Shown: one piece after another, positions 11,735 to 18,145 of the stretch
How positions within the stretch are numbered: the stretch's first letter is position 1
How the letters are laid out: every line of letters begins with the position of its first letter
From: Candidatus Elusimicrobium euhamitermitis
GTDB taxonomy: Bacteria; Elusimicrobiota; Elusimicrobia; Elusimicrobiales; Elusimicrobiaceae
Length of the DNA: 18,145 nt
NCBI GenBank assembly: GCA_031254225.1
Contig: JAIRUU010000008.1
Coordinates: forward strand, 1-18,145
Reading direction: 5' to 3'
Made by a program: the position numbers and the translations under genes
Notes under the pieces: model-generated
What the model was told of the DNA's origin: nothing
The model's database searches: none
Seen by the model: the letters and a program-made list of their open reading frames with translations, nothing else

Positions 11735-13735
11735 ATGGGAATTTTTAAACTGCGTTCGGATTTTAAGCCTGCGGGGGACCAGCCCAAGGCTATAGACTTA
11801 ATTGTTTCAAATATAGCCGCCGGCCAAAACAGGCAGACGCTGCTGGGCGTAACAGGATCGGGCAAAACTTTTACTATGGCTAACGTCATAGCGCGTATGG
11901 AGCGGCCCGCGCTGATAATGTCCCCCAATAAAGTTTTGGCGGCGCAGCTTTACGCGGAATTTAAACAGTTTTTTCCGGACAACGCAGTTGAGTATTTTAT
12001 TTCTTATTACGATTATTATCAGCCGGAAGCGTATATTCCGCAGACTGATACGTATATTGAAAAAGACGCGGCTATAAACGAGCATATTGAGCAAATGCGC
12101 CTCAAAGCCACAACGTCGGTGCTGACGCGCAGGGACGTTATCGTCGTAGCGTCGGTCTCAAGCATTTACAATATAGGCTCGCCGGATACTTTTTCGGAAA
12201 TGTGCCTGCGCCTGAAAAAAGGCGCGCAGATAAGCAGGACGGCGGTTACGTCAATTCTCATAAAAAACCAGTATGAGAGAAACGAGATGGAATTTACGGC
12301 CGGCAAATTCCGGCTGCGCGGCAGTAATCTTGATATTCTGCCGCCGTACAGCAATACGGGAATAAGGATTGAACTCGGCGCGCGCGGCGTTAACGCGCTT
12401 TATGAAATACACCCGATAACGGGCGACGTTTTGGGCGAGATCCCCGAAGCGTGGATTTATCCGGCCAAACACTTTGTCGTCAAAGACGACGATATTGAAC
12501 GCGCGCTTTCCGCCATAAACGCGGAGAAAGAAGAGCGCGTCAAACAGCTTGAAGCAATGGGCAAACCGCTGGAGGCGTACCGTCTAAACCAGCGCACGAA
12601 TTACGATATGGAAATGCTGAGAACGGCGGGGTTTTGCCAGGGCGTTGAAAATTATTCTCGGCATTTAGACGGCAGACCGGCGGGCGCGCGGCCGGACTGT
12701 TTGTTTGATTATTTCGGCAAGCATAAAGATTTTCTGGTTTTTGTGGACGAGTCACACGTCGCGGTCCCGCAGGTGCGCGGCATGTATAACGGGGATAAAA
12801 GCAGAAAGCAGATGCTGGTGGATTTCGGTTTCCGCCTGCCGTCCGCGCTGGACAACAGGCCGCTTAAATTTGACGAGTTTGAAACTTTGCTGCCCTCAAC
12901 AATTTTTGTTTCCGCCACGCCCGGGCCTTTTGAGCTGACCGCCAGCGGCAAAAATATTGTGGAGCAGGTTATAAGGCCCACTGGCCTTGTTGACCCGCAG
13001 GTTACCATACACCCCACGACGGGGCAGATTGCGCATCTTCTTTCAAAAATTGAGGAACGCGCAAAAAAGAAACAGCGGACGCTGGTGCTTTCTCTGACCA
13101 AAAAAACAGCGGAAGATTTGACCGCGTTTTTGGAAGAAAAGGGAGTGCGCGCGCGGTATTTGCATTCTGACATTGACGCGCTGGAGCGCGTGGAAATTCT
13201 GCAGAAGTTTAAAGTGGGAGTTTTTGACGTCCTCGTCGGCATAAATCTGCTGCGCGAGGGGATTGATATACCGCAGGTCGGCCTGGTGGCTATTTTGGGC
13301 GCGGACAACGAGGGATTTTTACGCAATTCCACGACGTTAATCCAAATTTCCGGCCGCGCGGCAAGGAACGTGGACGGCGAAGTGGTGCTTTACGCTGACC
13401 GGCGGACTGATTCCATAAAATACGCGCTTGCGGAAATGGACCGCCGCCGCAAAATACAGACCGCGTACAACGAAGAACATAAAATCACGCCGCAGAGCAT
13501 TGTTAAGGCGGAATTTGAACTTAAAGAATTTGAGCGGGACGCCATGCGCGAGGGTTTCAGGGAACTGCACAGGTTTACCGAAATCCCGACGCCGGACTCT
13601 TTGCCGAAAATGATTAAAGAAATTGAAGCGCAGATGAAAGACGCCGCGGACAATTTAAATTTTGAACTAGCCGCGGACTTAAGAGACAGAATGCTTGAAC
13701 TTAAAAACATGTCCGTAGGAGGAAAGAGAAAATGA
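11735..13735 (+). CDS. uvrB: Excinuclease ABC subunit B
   Basis: Encodes 666 residues (E. coli 673). UvrB is the damage-verifying helicase of nucleotide excision repair, loaded by UvrA and then bound by UvrC. Seen in order: the family start FKLRSDFKPAGDQPKAI; Walker A GVTGSGKTFTMANV (Lys44); the beta-hairpin YYDYYQPEAYIPQTDTYIEKD that locks the lesion strand; DESHV (from residue 338); SATPGPFE; QISGRAARN of motif VI; and the C-terminal UVR domain IEAQMKDAADNLNFELAADLRDRM that contacts UvrC. The start matches the family exactly, yet no Shine-Dalgarno sequence precedes it. Its stop overlaps the start of the next gene (ATGA), so three genes to birA form one operon. Confidence 0.98.
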   Translation: MGIFKLRSDFKPAGDQPKAIDLIVSNIAAGQNRQTLLGVTGSGKTFTMANVIARMERPALIMSPNKVLAAQLYAEFKQFFPDNAVEYFISYYDYYQPEAYIPQTDTYIEKDAAINEHIEQMRLKATTSVLTRRDVIVVASVSSIYNIGSPDTFSEMCLRLKKGAQISRTAVTSILIKNQYERNEMEFTAGKFRLRGSNLDILPPYSNTGIRIELGARGVNALYEIHPITGDVLGEIPEAWIYPAKHFVVKDDDIERALSAINAEKEERVKQLEAMGKPLEAYRLNQRTNYDMEMLRTAGFCQGVENYSRHLDGRPAGARPDCLFDYFGKHKDFLVFVDESHVAVPQVRGMYNGDKSRKQMLVDFGFRLPSALDNRPLKFDEFETLLPSTIFVSATPGPFELTASGKNIVEQVIRPTGLVDPQVTIHPTTGQIAHLLSKIEERAKKKQRTLVLSLTKKTAEDLTAFLEEKGVRARYLHSDIDALERVEILQKFKVGVFDVLVGINLLREGIDIPQVGLVAILGADNEGFLRNSTTLIQISGRAARNVDGEVVLYADRRTDSIKYALAEMDRRRKIQTAYNEEHKITPQSIVKAEFELKEFERDAMREGFRELHRFTEIPTPDSLPKMIKEIEAQMKDAADNLNFELAADLRDRMLELKNMSVGGKRK

Positions 13736-14526
13736 AATATATAGACTATCTTATTGCAATAGGTTTGCTTGCGATTCTTTTGATGATGATATTATACGCA
13801 AACACCAGAAGAGTTGTGTGCCCGCCGCAGAACACAGTTGTCGCGGCCGCGCCAGCAGCGCAGATACAAATGCCGCGGCCGGTAAATTCCGTAAGAGACG
13901 CTTTTAATCCGGAAGACGGTTCCGGCAACGTCAAGGACGCTATTTTTGACGATACGGAAACTGCCGCCGCAAATACGGCAAACGCAAACACGACAACAGC
14001 AAACACGGCAGCCGTAAATACCGCAAATAATGAGCCGCAGACCGCGAAATCGCAAAATCGTCCCAGAAGGACAGTGCGCAGAGTTGTAACTTCCGTTGAC
14101 ACAACCTACGAGGACACTCTTCCCGTTGAAACAGGCGCAAGCGAATTGGCTGACAGCGGACAGAGCGCCGCAGCGGCGACAACCGTGTCTGCACCCGCAG
14201 CGGTTTCAGTTCCGCAGTCGTCTTTAACGGCCGCCAGCGGCGTGACAACAGCGGCATCTGCCGAAGCAAGCGCGCCGGATTATATGGTATATAATAATAA
14301 AAGAGTCGCGGTTTCCGGTCATCAGGTATCTTTGATTGACAATGAAGGGCGGCAGGAAGTTTTGTTTGACAATTTGCGCAACGTATGCGGCTGCGATTCT
14401 GTTTCAAACGACATTCTTTTCTGCAAGGACGCCGCGGGCCGCGTTGTCCAGTTGAATTTAAGAAACAAGACATTGACGCGGTATAACTACAGCAGGTCTG
14501 AACTTTGCGCGTCGCGGGAAAAATGA
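13732..14526 (+). CDS. Membrane-anchored low-complexity protein, unknown
   Basis: Encodes 264 residues; family not recognised. One N-terminal membrane helix (about residues 5-22, LIAIGLLAILLMMILYA) is followed by a long Ala/Thr/Asn/Pro/Ser-rich region (about 33-185) with an irregular NTA/NT repeat near residues 82-102 and an Arg-rich patch (RPRRTVRRVV). The last 80 residues look folded: VYNNKRVAVSGHQVSLIDNEGRQEVLFDNL, then CGCDSVSNDILFC and GRVVQLNLRNKTLTRY, which resembles one or two blades of a beta-propeller. The layout suggests an inner-membrane anchor, a flexible spacer and a periplasmic head. The start is firm: AGGAGG is present and the ATG overlaps the uvrB stop. It also overlaps birA by ATGA. 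Confidence 0.85.
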   Translation: MKYIDYLIAIGLLAILLMMILYANTRRVVCPPQNTVVAAAPAAQIQMPRPVNSVRDAFNPEDGSGNVKDAIFDDTETAAANTANANTTTANTAAVNTANNEPQTAKSQNRPRRTVRRVVTSVDTTYEDTLPVETGASELADSGQSAAAATTVSAPAAVSVPQSSLTAASGVTTAASAEASAPDYMVYNNKRVAVSGHQVSLIDNEGRQEVLFDNLRNVCGCDSVSNDILFCKDAAGRVVQLNLRNKTLTRYNYSRSELCASREK

Positions 14527-15077
14527 TAAAGCAGATAATAAATCTTGACAAGGTTTCTTCCACCCAAACCCTTGCCAAGGAAATGGCGCGCGGCGGCGCG
14601 GCGGAAGGCACTTTAATTATTGCAAAAATACAAACCGCCGGCCGCGGCCAGTTTGAAAGACCTTGGGATTCCCAGACGGGCGGTCTTTATTTCAGTTTAA
14701 TTCTGCGGCCGCAAAAAGCGGCGGCGCGCACTTCCGCGCTGACAATAAAAATCGCGGAAACCGTCTGCGAAATTTTGGAAAAAACGTACGGCGTAAAATC
14801 AAAAATCAAACAGCCCAACGACGTGCTGGCGTGGAACGCCGCAAAAAAAGAATATCAGAAAATCTGCGGCATTTTAACCGAAAGCGCGACGGAGGGCGGC
14901 AAAGTCATGTGGATTGTAACCGGAGTAGGCGTCAACCTCAATAATAATTTAAATAAAAATCTGCCGGCCGCAAGCATAAAAAAACTTACCGGACGCGAGG
15001 TTGATATTGAAGAATTTAAAAAAGAATTTTTCAGCCTCATGTCCGCCCGCTACGAACAGTGGCTCATGAGCGTTTGA
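14523..15077 (+). CDS. birA: Biotin-protein ligase, catalytic domain only
   Basis: Encodes 184 residues from the ATG at 14523, which overlaps the preceding stop codon. Biotin ligase makes biotinyl-AMP and attaches biotin to a lysine of carboxylase or decarboxylase carrier domains. Motifs: STQTLAKEMA, the biotin/AMP loop GRGQFERPWDSQTGGLYFS (40-58), KQPNDVL (96-102), the catalytic Lys113 in QKICGIL, and GVGVNLN (134-140). The N-terminal winged helix of the bifunctional repressor form is absent, so it should not regulate transcription, and the C-terminal SH3-like domain also seems missing or very short, which makes it small for the family (usually 230 or more). It ends two bases before the convergent pilin gene, with no terminator between. 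Confidence 0.92.
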   Translation: MIKQIINLDKVSSTQTLAKEMARGGAAEGTLIIAKIQTAGRGQFERPWDSQTGGLYFSLILRPQKAAARTSALTIKIAETVCEILEKTYGVKSKIKQPNDVLAWNAAKKEYQKICGILTESATEGGKVMWIVTGVGVNLNNNLNKNLPAASIKKLTGREVDIEEFKKEFFSLMSARYEQWLMSV

Positions 15078-15079
15078 GT

Positions 15080-15583
15080 TTACCACGTTTTAATTTCAAA
15101 ATAATTGGTGTTGCCGATTGTTTGATAAATCTGGCCGCCTAAGGACTGGCAGAGTTTGTATGCGCGGTCGTTTGAGGATATGCAGAGATGTTGTCTGGAA
15201 TTTGTGCTGCTTAAAGCAAAACCTATTAACGTTCCCGTCGGATTACAATAAACATAACCGCCGGAACTTTGCAGCTCGCAAGATATCGCGGAAGTAAGAT
15301 TTATGCATTGAGTGTCCCGTCCTCCGGACACGCAGGCGTAAGGCTCTTTATAAAAAGAAGTTCCTATGGAAAGGTCCTCCCATTTGTCGCTGTAAACGCC
15401 GTTTTCCAAAAAGTAGAGACGTTGCGCTTTTTGTACCGCGCTTAAAAAAGGCATTACCTGCGCGGCCCTGCTTTTGTCAACCGCTTTTTGATACTGCGGC
15501 AGCGCGACGGCCGCAAGAATTCCTATAATAAGCACCACAACCAATAATTCTATCAGCGTAAAACCCTTATTATCTTTAATCAT
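15080..15583 (-). CDS. Type IV pilin / pseudopilin
   Basis: Encodes 167 residues. The leader is very short (MIKDNKG); cleavage after Gly7 exposes FTLIELLVVVLIIGILAAVALP with Glu at +5, then QYQKAVDKSRAAQVMPFLSAVQKAQRLYFLENGVYSDKWEDL. This 'kAv.ksraa' and 'YFLENG.Y' pattern is shared with the pilin at 4062-4547. The C-terminal half has five cysteines and the element LCISSNDRAYKLCQSLGG, which aligns with the ends of the other two pilin-type proteins here. The ATG at 15583 has no clear ribosome-binding site, but the leader fits. No pilus assembly genes are adjacent. Confidence 0.94.
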   Translation of the reverse strand: MIKDNKGFTLIELLVVVLIIGILAAVALPQYQKAVDKSRAAQVMPFLSAVQKAQRLYFLENGVYSDKWEDLSIGTSFYKEPYACVSGGRDTQCINLTSAISCELQSSGGYVYCNPTGTLIGFALSSTNSRQHLCISSNDRAYKLCQSLGGQIYQTIGNTNYFEIKTW

Positions 15584-15620
15584 ATCAGAAAATATATAAA
15601 ATTCCGTTCACGTCTTGGGG

Positions 15621-15650
15621 TATATAGCCTAAATACTTTTTTGTTGTCCA
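15621..15650 (-). promoter_or_regulatory. Promoter of the 15080-15583 pilin gene
   Basis: On the minus strand TGGACA (15650-15645) and TATATA (15626-15621) are 18 bases apart. Transcription would begin near 15614, about 30 nt before the ATG. The remaining gap to recA (15651-15760) has an orphan AAAGGAGG at 15703-15710 with no start codon after it, and no gene is supported. Confidence 0.5.
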
Positions 15651-15749
15651 AAATGATTATACTAAGGCGGACGGAATATGCAACGGAAATTATCTTCCCC
15701 TAAAAGGAGGAAAATTATACCGGAGGCGCGGGAGCTGTTTTATCTCTGC

Positions 15750-15799
15750 CGTGAAAATAATAAAACTCCCCCGCGCGGAAATTTTTGCGCGGGGGAGTT
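15750..15799 (-). terminator. Rho-independent terminator of recA
   Basis: A 13-bp GC-rich stem, AACTCCCCCGCGC (15764-15776) with GCGCGGGGGAGTT (15787-15799), loop of 10. On the minus strand it is followed by TTTTATTATTTT. It begins about 20 bases after the recA stop codon. Confidence 0.93.
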
Positions 15800-15818
15800 G
15801 TTTATTTCTTTATATCTT

Positions 15819-16871
15819 TTATTTTTTGCCTTTTTTCTGTATCGGCTCAACAGCTTCTTTGGGAGATTCCTTGTTTTCCGCGTGGTGGCCGAGATATTTT
15901 TCTTTTAATTTATTTTCAATCTCGTCGGCAAGCTGCGGATTGTCTTTAAGATACTGCCGCGCGTTGTCCGCGCCCTGGCCTATTTTTTCCGCGCCGTAAA
16001 GGAACCAGCTGCCGCTCTTTTCAATCATGCCCGCCTGCACGCCCATGTCAATTATGCAGCCTTCGCGTGAAATGCCCTCGCCGTGCAGCATGGTAAATTC
16101 CGCCTGGCGGTACGGCGGCGCGACTTTGTTTTTGGTAACTTTTGCGCGCACGCGGGTGCCTATAACTTCCTCGCCTTTTTTCAAATTTTCAATTTTGCGC
16201 ACGTCAATGCGTACGGACGAATAAAATTTCAAAGCCAGCCCGCCCGGCGTGGTTTCCGGATTGCCGAACATTATGCCGATTTTCTGGCGTATCTGGTTAA
16301 TAAAAATTATGCTTGTTTTAGTTTTTGCAAGCAGGCTGGTTAATTTGCGTAAAGCCTGGGACATAAGCCTTGCCTGAAGACCGACGTGGGCCGCGCCCAT
16401 TTCGCCTTCAATTTCCGCCTGGGGGACAAGAGCGGCCACGGAGTCTATAATAATCAAATCCACCGCGCCGGAGCGCACCAGTTTTTCCGCTATTTCAAGC
16501 GCCTGTTCGCCGGAGTCCGGCTGTGATACAAAAAGTTCGTCCACGTTTACGCCAATGCCCTGCGCGTACACGGGGTCAAGCGCGTGTTCCGCGTCAATGA
16601 ACGCCACAACGCCGCCGTTTTTCTGCGCCTGGGCGGCTATGTGCAGACTGAGAGTAGTTTTGCCGCCGGCCTCGGGCCCGTAAATTTCTATGACGCGGCC
16701 GCGCGGCACGCCGCCCACGCCCAGCGCAAGGTCCAGGGAAAGCGCGCCGGTAGGAATAGCGTCAATTTTTTTAACGGCTGCGGCGCCTAATTTTAGAATA
16801 GCTTCTTTGCCGAAAGTTTTTTCAATCTGGCTCATAGCCAGTTCAAGAGCTTTTGCTTTATTTGAATCCAT
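15819..16871 (-). CDS. recA: Recombinase RecA
   Basis: Encodes 350 residues (E. coli 353). RecA forms filaments on single-stranded DNA, drives strand exchange and triggers LexA cleavage. Motifs: ALELAMSQIEKTFGKEAI at the start, Walker A GPEAGGKTTL (65-74), FIDAEHALDP, VDLIIIDSVAALVPQAEIEGEMG (Walker B and loop 1), LTSLLAKTKTSIIFINQIRQKIG and the loop 2 region FGNPETTPGGLALKFYSSVR. The Walker A reads GPEAGGKT where most bacterial RecA have GPESSGKT; the GxxxxGKT rule still holds. The C-terminal tail ends in lysines and not the usual acidic run. The start has AGGAGA seven bases upstream. No recognisable SOS box was found in the 107-bp gap to clpC. Confidence 0.98.
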   Translation of the reverse strand: MDSNKAKALELAMSQIEKTFGKEAILKLGAAAVKKIDAIPTGALSLDLALGVGGVPRGRVIEIYGPEAGGKTTLSLHIAAQAQKNGGVVAFIDAEHALDPVYAQGIGVNVDELFVSQPDSGEQALEIAEKLVRSGAVDLIIIDSVAALVPQAEIEGEMGAAHVGLQARLMSQALRKLTSLLAKTKTSIIFINQIRQKIGIMFGNPETTPGGLALKFYSSVRIDVRKIENLKKGEEVIGTRVRAKVTKNKVAPPYRQAEFTMLHGEGISREGCIIDMGVQAGMIEKSGSWFLYGAEKIGQGADNARQYLKDNPQLADEIENKLKEKYLGHHAENKESPKEAVEPIQKKGKK

Positions 16872-16928
16872 GTTAAATTCTCCTGTTGTTTAAAACGCAC
16901 TAAAACACTTTACTAAATTTTTGTAATA

Positions 16929-16950
16929 TATTCCTCTCACTGAGAGGGAA
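16929..16950. repeat. Inverted repeat between clpC and recA
   Basis: TTCCTCTC-ACT-GAGAGG(G)AA is a short inverted repeat. On the minus strand it follows the clpC stop by about 30 bases and a seven-T run lies before it, so it is not a standard terminator; a weak 5-bp stem AACGG-TACT-CCGTT directly at the clpC stop codon precedes that T-run and is the better candidate for ending clpC. It could also be an operator upstream of recA. Confidence 0.35.
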
Positions 16951-16978
16951 AGGAAAAAAATCTGAGAACGGAGTACCG

Positions 16979-18145
16979 TTATACTGCGGCTTTTTCTTTT
17001 GTTTCCACGGCGCAGGGCTTGAAAAATAATTTTTCGGACGCGGCGTCGTAGTCGGCCATAATTGTCGTGCAGTCGGGGTATCCGTTTTTCAAAATATCTT
17101 CTGCCAGCGGGTCTTCCAAATCTCTCTGCAGCGCGCGCAGTATGGGCCGCGCGCCGTATTTGGGGTCATAGCCGCGGTCTATTAAGAAATTTTTGGCGGA
17201 GTCTGACAGCACAACTTTCAAATCCCTGTTCTCAAGTTTTTCGGTCACTTTCTTTAAGTTGATTTCCAGAATTTTGCCCAGGTGTTCGCGGTTGAGCGGG
17301 TGGAAAACCACAATCTCGTCAATCCTGTTAATAAATTCAGGGTTAAAAGTTTTTTTGACTTCTTCCATAACGCTTTGTTTCATGACGGTGTATTCCTGCG
17401 CCTCGCCGCGCTGCGGAACAAAACCCAGCCCGCCGCCTTTATTGGTAATTTCACGCGCGCCGACGTTGGAAGTCATTATTATAACCGCGTTTTTGAAACT
17501 TACTTTGTGTCCAAGATTATCCGTCAGAGTGCCCTCGTCAAGCACCTGCAGCAAAATATTAAAAATGTCCTGGTGCGCTTTTTCAATTTCATCCAAAACA
17601 ATAACGCTGTAAGGCCTGCGGCGCACGGCTTCGGTCAGCTGCCCGCCCTCTTCAAACCCGACGTAGCCCGGCGGCGCGCCGATTAAGCGCGACACGGCAA
17701 ATTTTTCCATATATTCGGACATGTCAATGCGGACCATAGCGTCTTCGTCTCCGAATAAAAACGAAGCCAGCGTTTTTGCAAGTTCCGTTTTGCCAACGCC
17801 CGTTGGCCCCAAAAACATAAAACCGCCTATGGGTTTTTTAGGATTTCCCAGGCCCGTGCGGGAGCGGCGTATGGCCTGCGAAACCGCGCGCACAGCCTCC
17901 TCCTGCCCGACGATATTGTTGTGCATATATTCTTCCATATGCAAAATTTTATCTGTCTCGCTCTGCGTCAGCCGCGTGACGGGAATGCCCGTCCATTTTG
18001 AGGCTACCAGCGCAATATCCTCCGCCGTAACTTCCGGCCGGTTGGCGGAACGCTCTTTGTTCCATTTTTCTTTTAAATGCTCAATATATTTACGCAGCCT
18101 TTCCTGTGTTTCTTTGGCTTTGGCGGCTTTTTCAAATTCTTTTTT
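16979..18145 (-). CDS. clpC: ClpC-type AAA+ unfoldase, C-terminal 388 residues
   Basis: The frame is open to the right edge, so the N-terminal domain and first ATPase are outside the window. The visible part begins in the coiled-coil middle domain (KKEFEKAAKAKETQERLRKYIEHLKEKW), then VTAEDIALVASKWTGIPVTRLT, and the second ATPase: GPTGVGKTELAKTLA (Walker A), the pore loop GAPPGYVGFEEGGQLTEAVRR, VIVLDEIEKAH (Walker B), IIMTSNVGAREI (sensor 1) and NPEFINRIDEIVVFHPL, ending with the D2 small domain (GYDPKYGARPILRALQRDLEDPLAE). The short middle domain ending in KEKW indicates ClpC/ClpA-like architecture and not ClpB. It unfolds substrates for ClpP. An internal TTG/ATG near 17944 is not the start. 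Confidence 0.95.
   Translation of the reverse strand, partial: KKEFEKAAKAKETQERLRKYIEHLKEKWNKERSANRPEVTAEDIALVASKWTGIPVTRLTQSETDKILHMEEYMHNNIVGQEEAVRAVSQAIRRSRTGLGNPKKPIGGFMFLGPTGVGKTELAKTLASFLFGDEDAMVRIDMSEYMEKFAVSRLIGAPPGYVGFEEGGQLTEAVRRRPYSVIVLDEIEKAHQDIFNILLQVLDEGTLTDNLGHKVSFKNAVIIMTSNVGAREITNKGGGLGFVPQRGEAQEYTVMKQSVMEEVKKTFNPEFINRIDEIVVFHPLNREHLGKILEINLKKVTEKLENRDLKVVLSDSAKNFLIDRGYDPKYGARPILRALQRDLEDPLAEDILKNGYPDCTTIMADYDAASEKLFFKPCAVETKEKAAV

Noticed and set aside
15678..15908. A 76-codon plus-strand frame with AAAGGAGG inside it
   Set aside because: The Shine-Dalgarno-like sequence has no start codon at proper distance, and the frame crosses the recA terminator and runs antisense into recA.
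16872..16978. SOS (LexA) box upstream of recA
   Set aside because: Neither the CTGT-N8-ACAG nor the GAAC-N4-GTTC pattern is present; the only inverted repeat there (CCTCTC/GAGAGG) does not match known LexA sites.

Overview
The window looks like a chromosomal segment of a Gram-negative, peptide- and amino-acid-using member of the Elusimicrobia (Elusimicrobium-like). The basis is inference from gene content: dispersed single type IV pilin genes with the FTLIELLVVVLIIGILAA start, a pyruvoyl-type arginine decarboxylase, a Soj/Spo0J partition pair and a mid-GC coding style with AT-rich intergenic gaps. No marker gene fixes the taxon, so treat this as a hypothesis.

Layout. 1-120: start of a secreted protein (-), running off the left edge. 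415-1263: rplM-rpsI (+) with a clean terminator. 1264-2150: a long gap holding a previously unlisted 25-codon hydrophobic peptide gene (-) with its own strong ribosome-binding site and terminator, a parS-like palindrome, and a 209-bp nested palindromic element. 2151-3857: parA-parB (+), with a second parS-like palindrome just after parB. 4062-4547: type IV pilin (-). 4734-6181: pdaD-speB (-), arginine to agmatine to putrescine. 6253-8674: exported M3 oligopeptidase and a DUF3592-type membrane protein (+). 8664-10136: marC and a short QueG-like iron-sulfur protein (-). 10137-10640: tRNA-Val(CAC) (-) in a bed of palindromes, with broken copies of its 3' end and 5' end on either side. 10685-11560: an RDD membrane domain fused to a pilin-like domain (+). 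11735-15077: uvrB, a low-complexity membrane-anchored protein and a minimal biotin ligase, joined by ATGA overlaps (+). 15080-15583: another type IV pilin (-). 15819-16871: recA (-). 16979-18145: C-terminal part of clpC (-), running off the right edge.

How it fits together. Most genes are housekeeping: ribosome, chromosome partition, UvrB and RecA for DNA repair, ClpC for protein quality control. The accessory signal lies in three places: the gap between rpsI and parA, the repeat-rich surroundings of the tRNA, and the pilin family. The two ordinary pilins and the RDD fusion share a C-terminal two-cysteine signature, so the fusion seems to derive from the local pilin repertoire. Several short palindromes share a T(T)RAC loop closed by a C-G pair, which suggests a dispersed hairpin repeat family in this genome.
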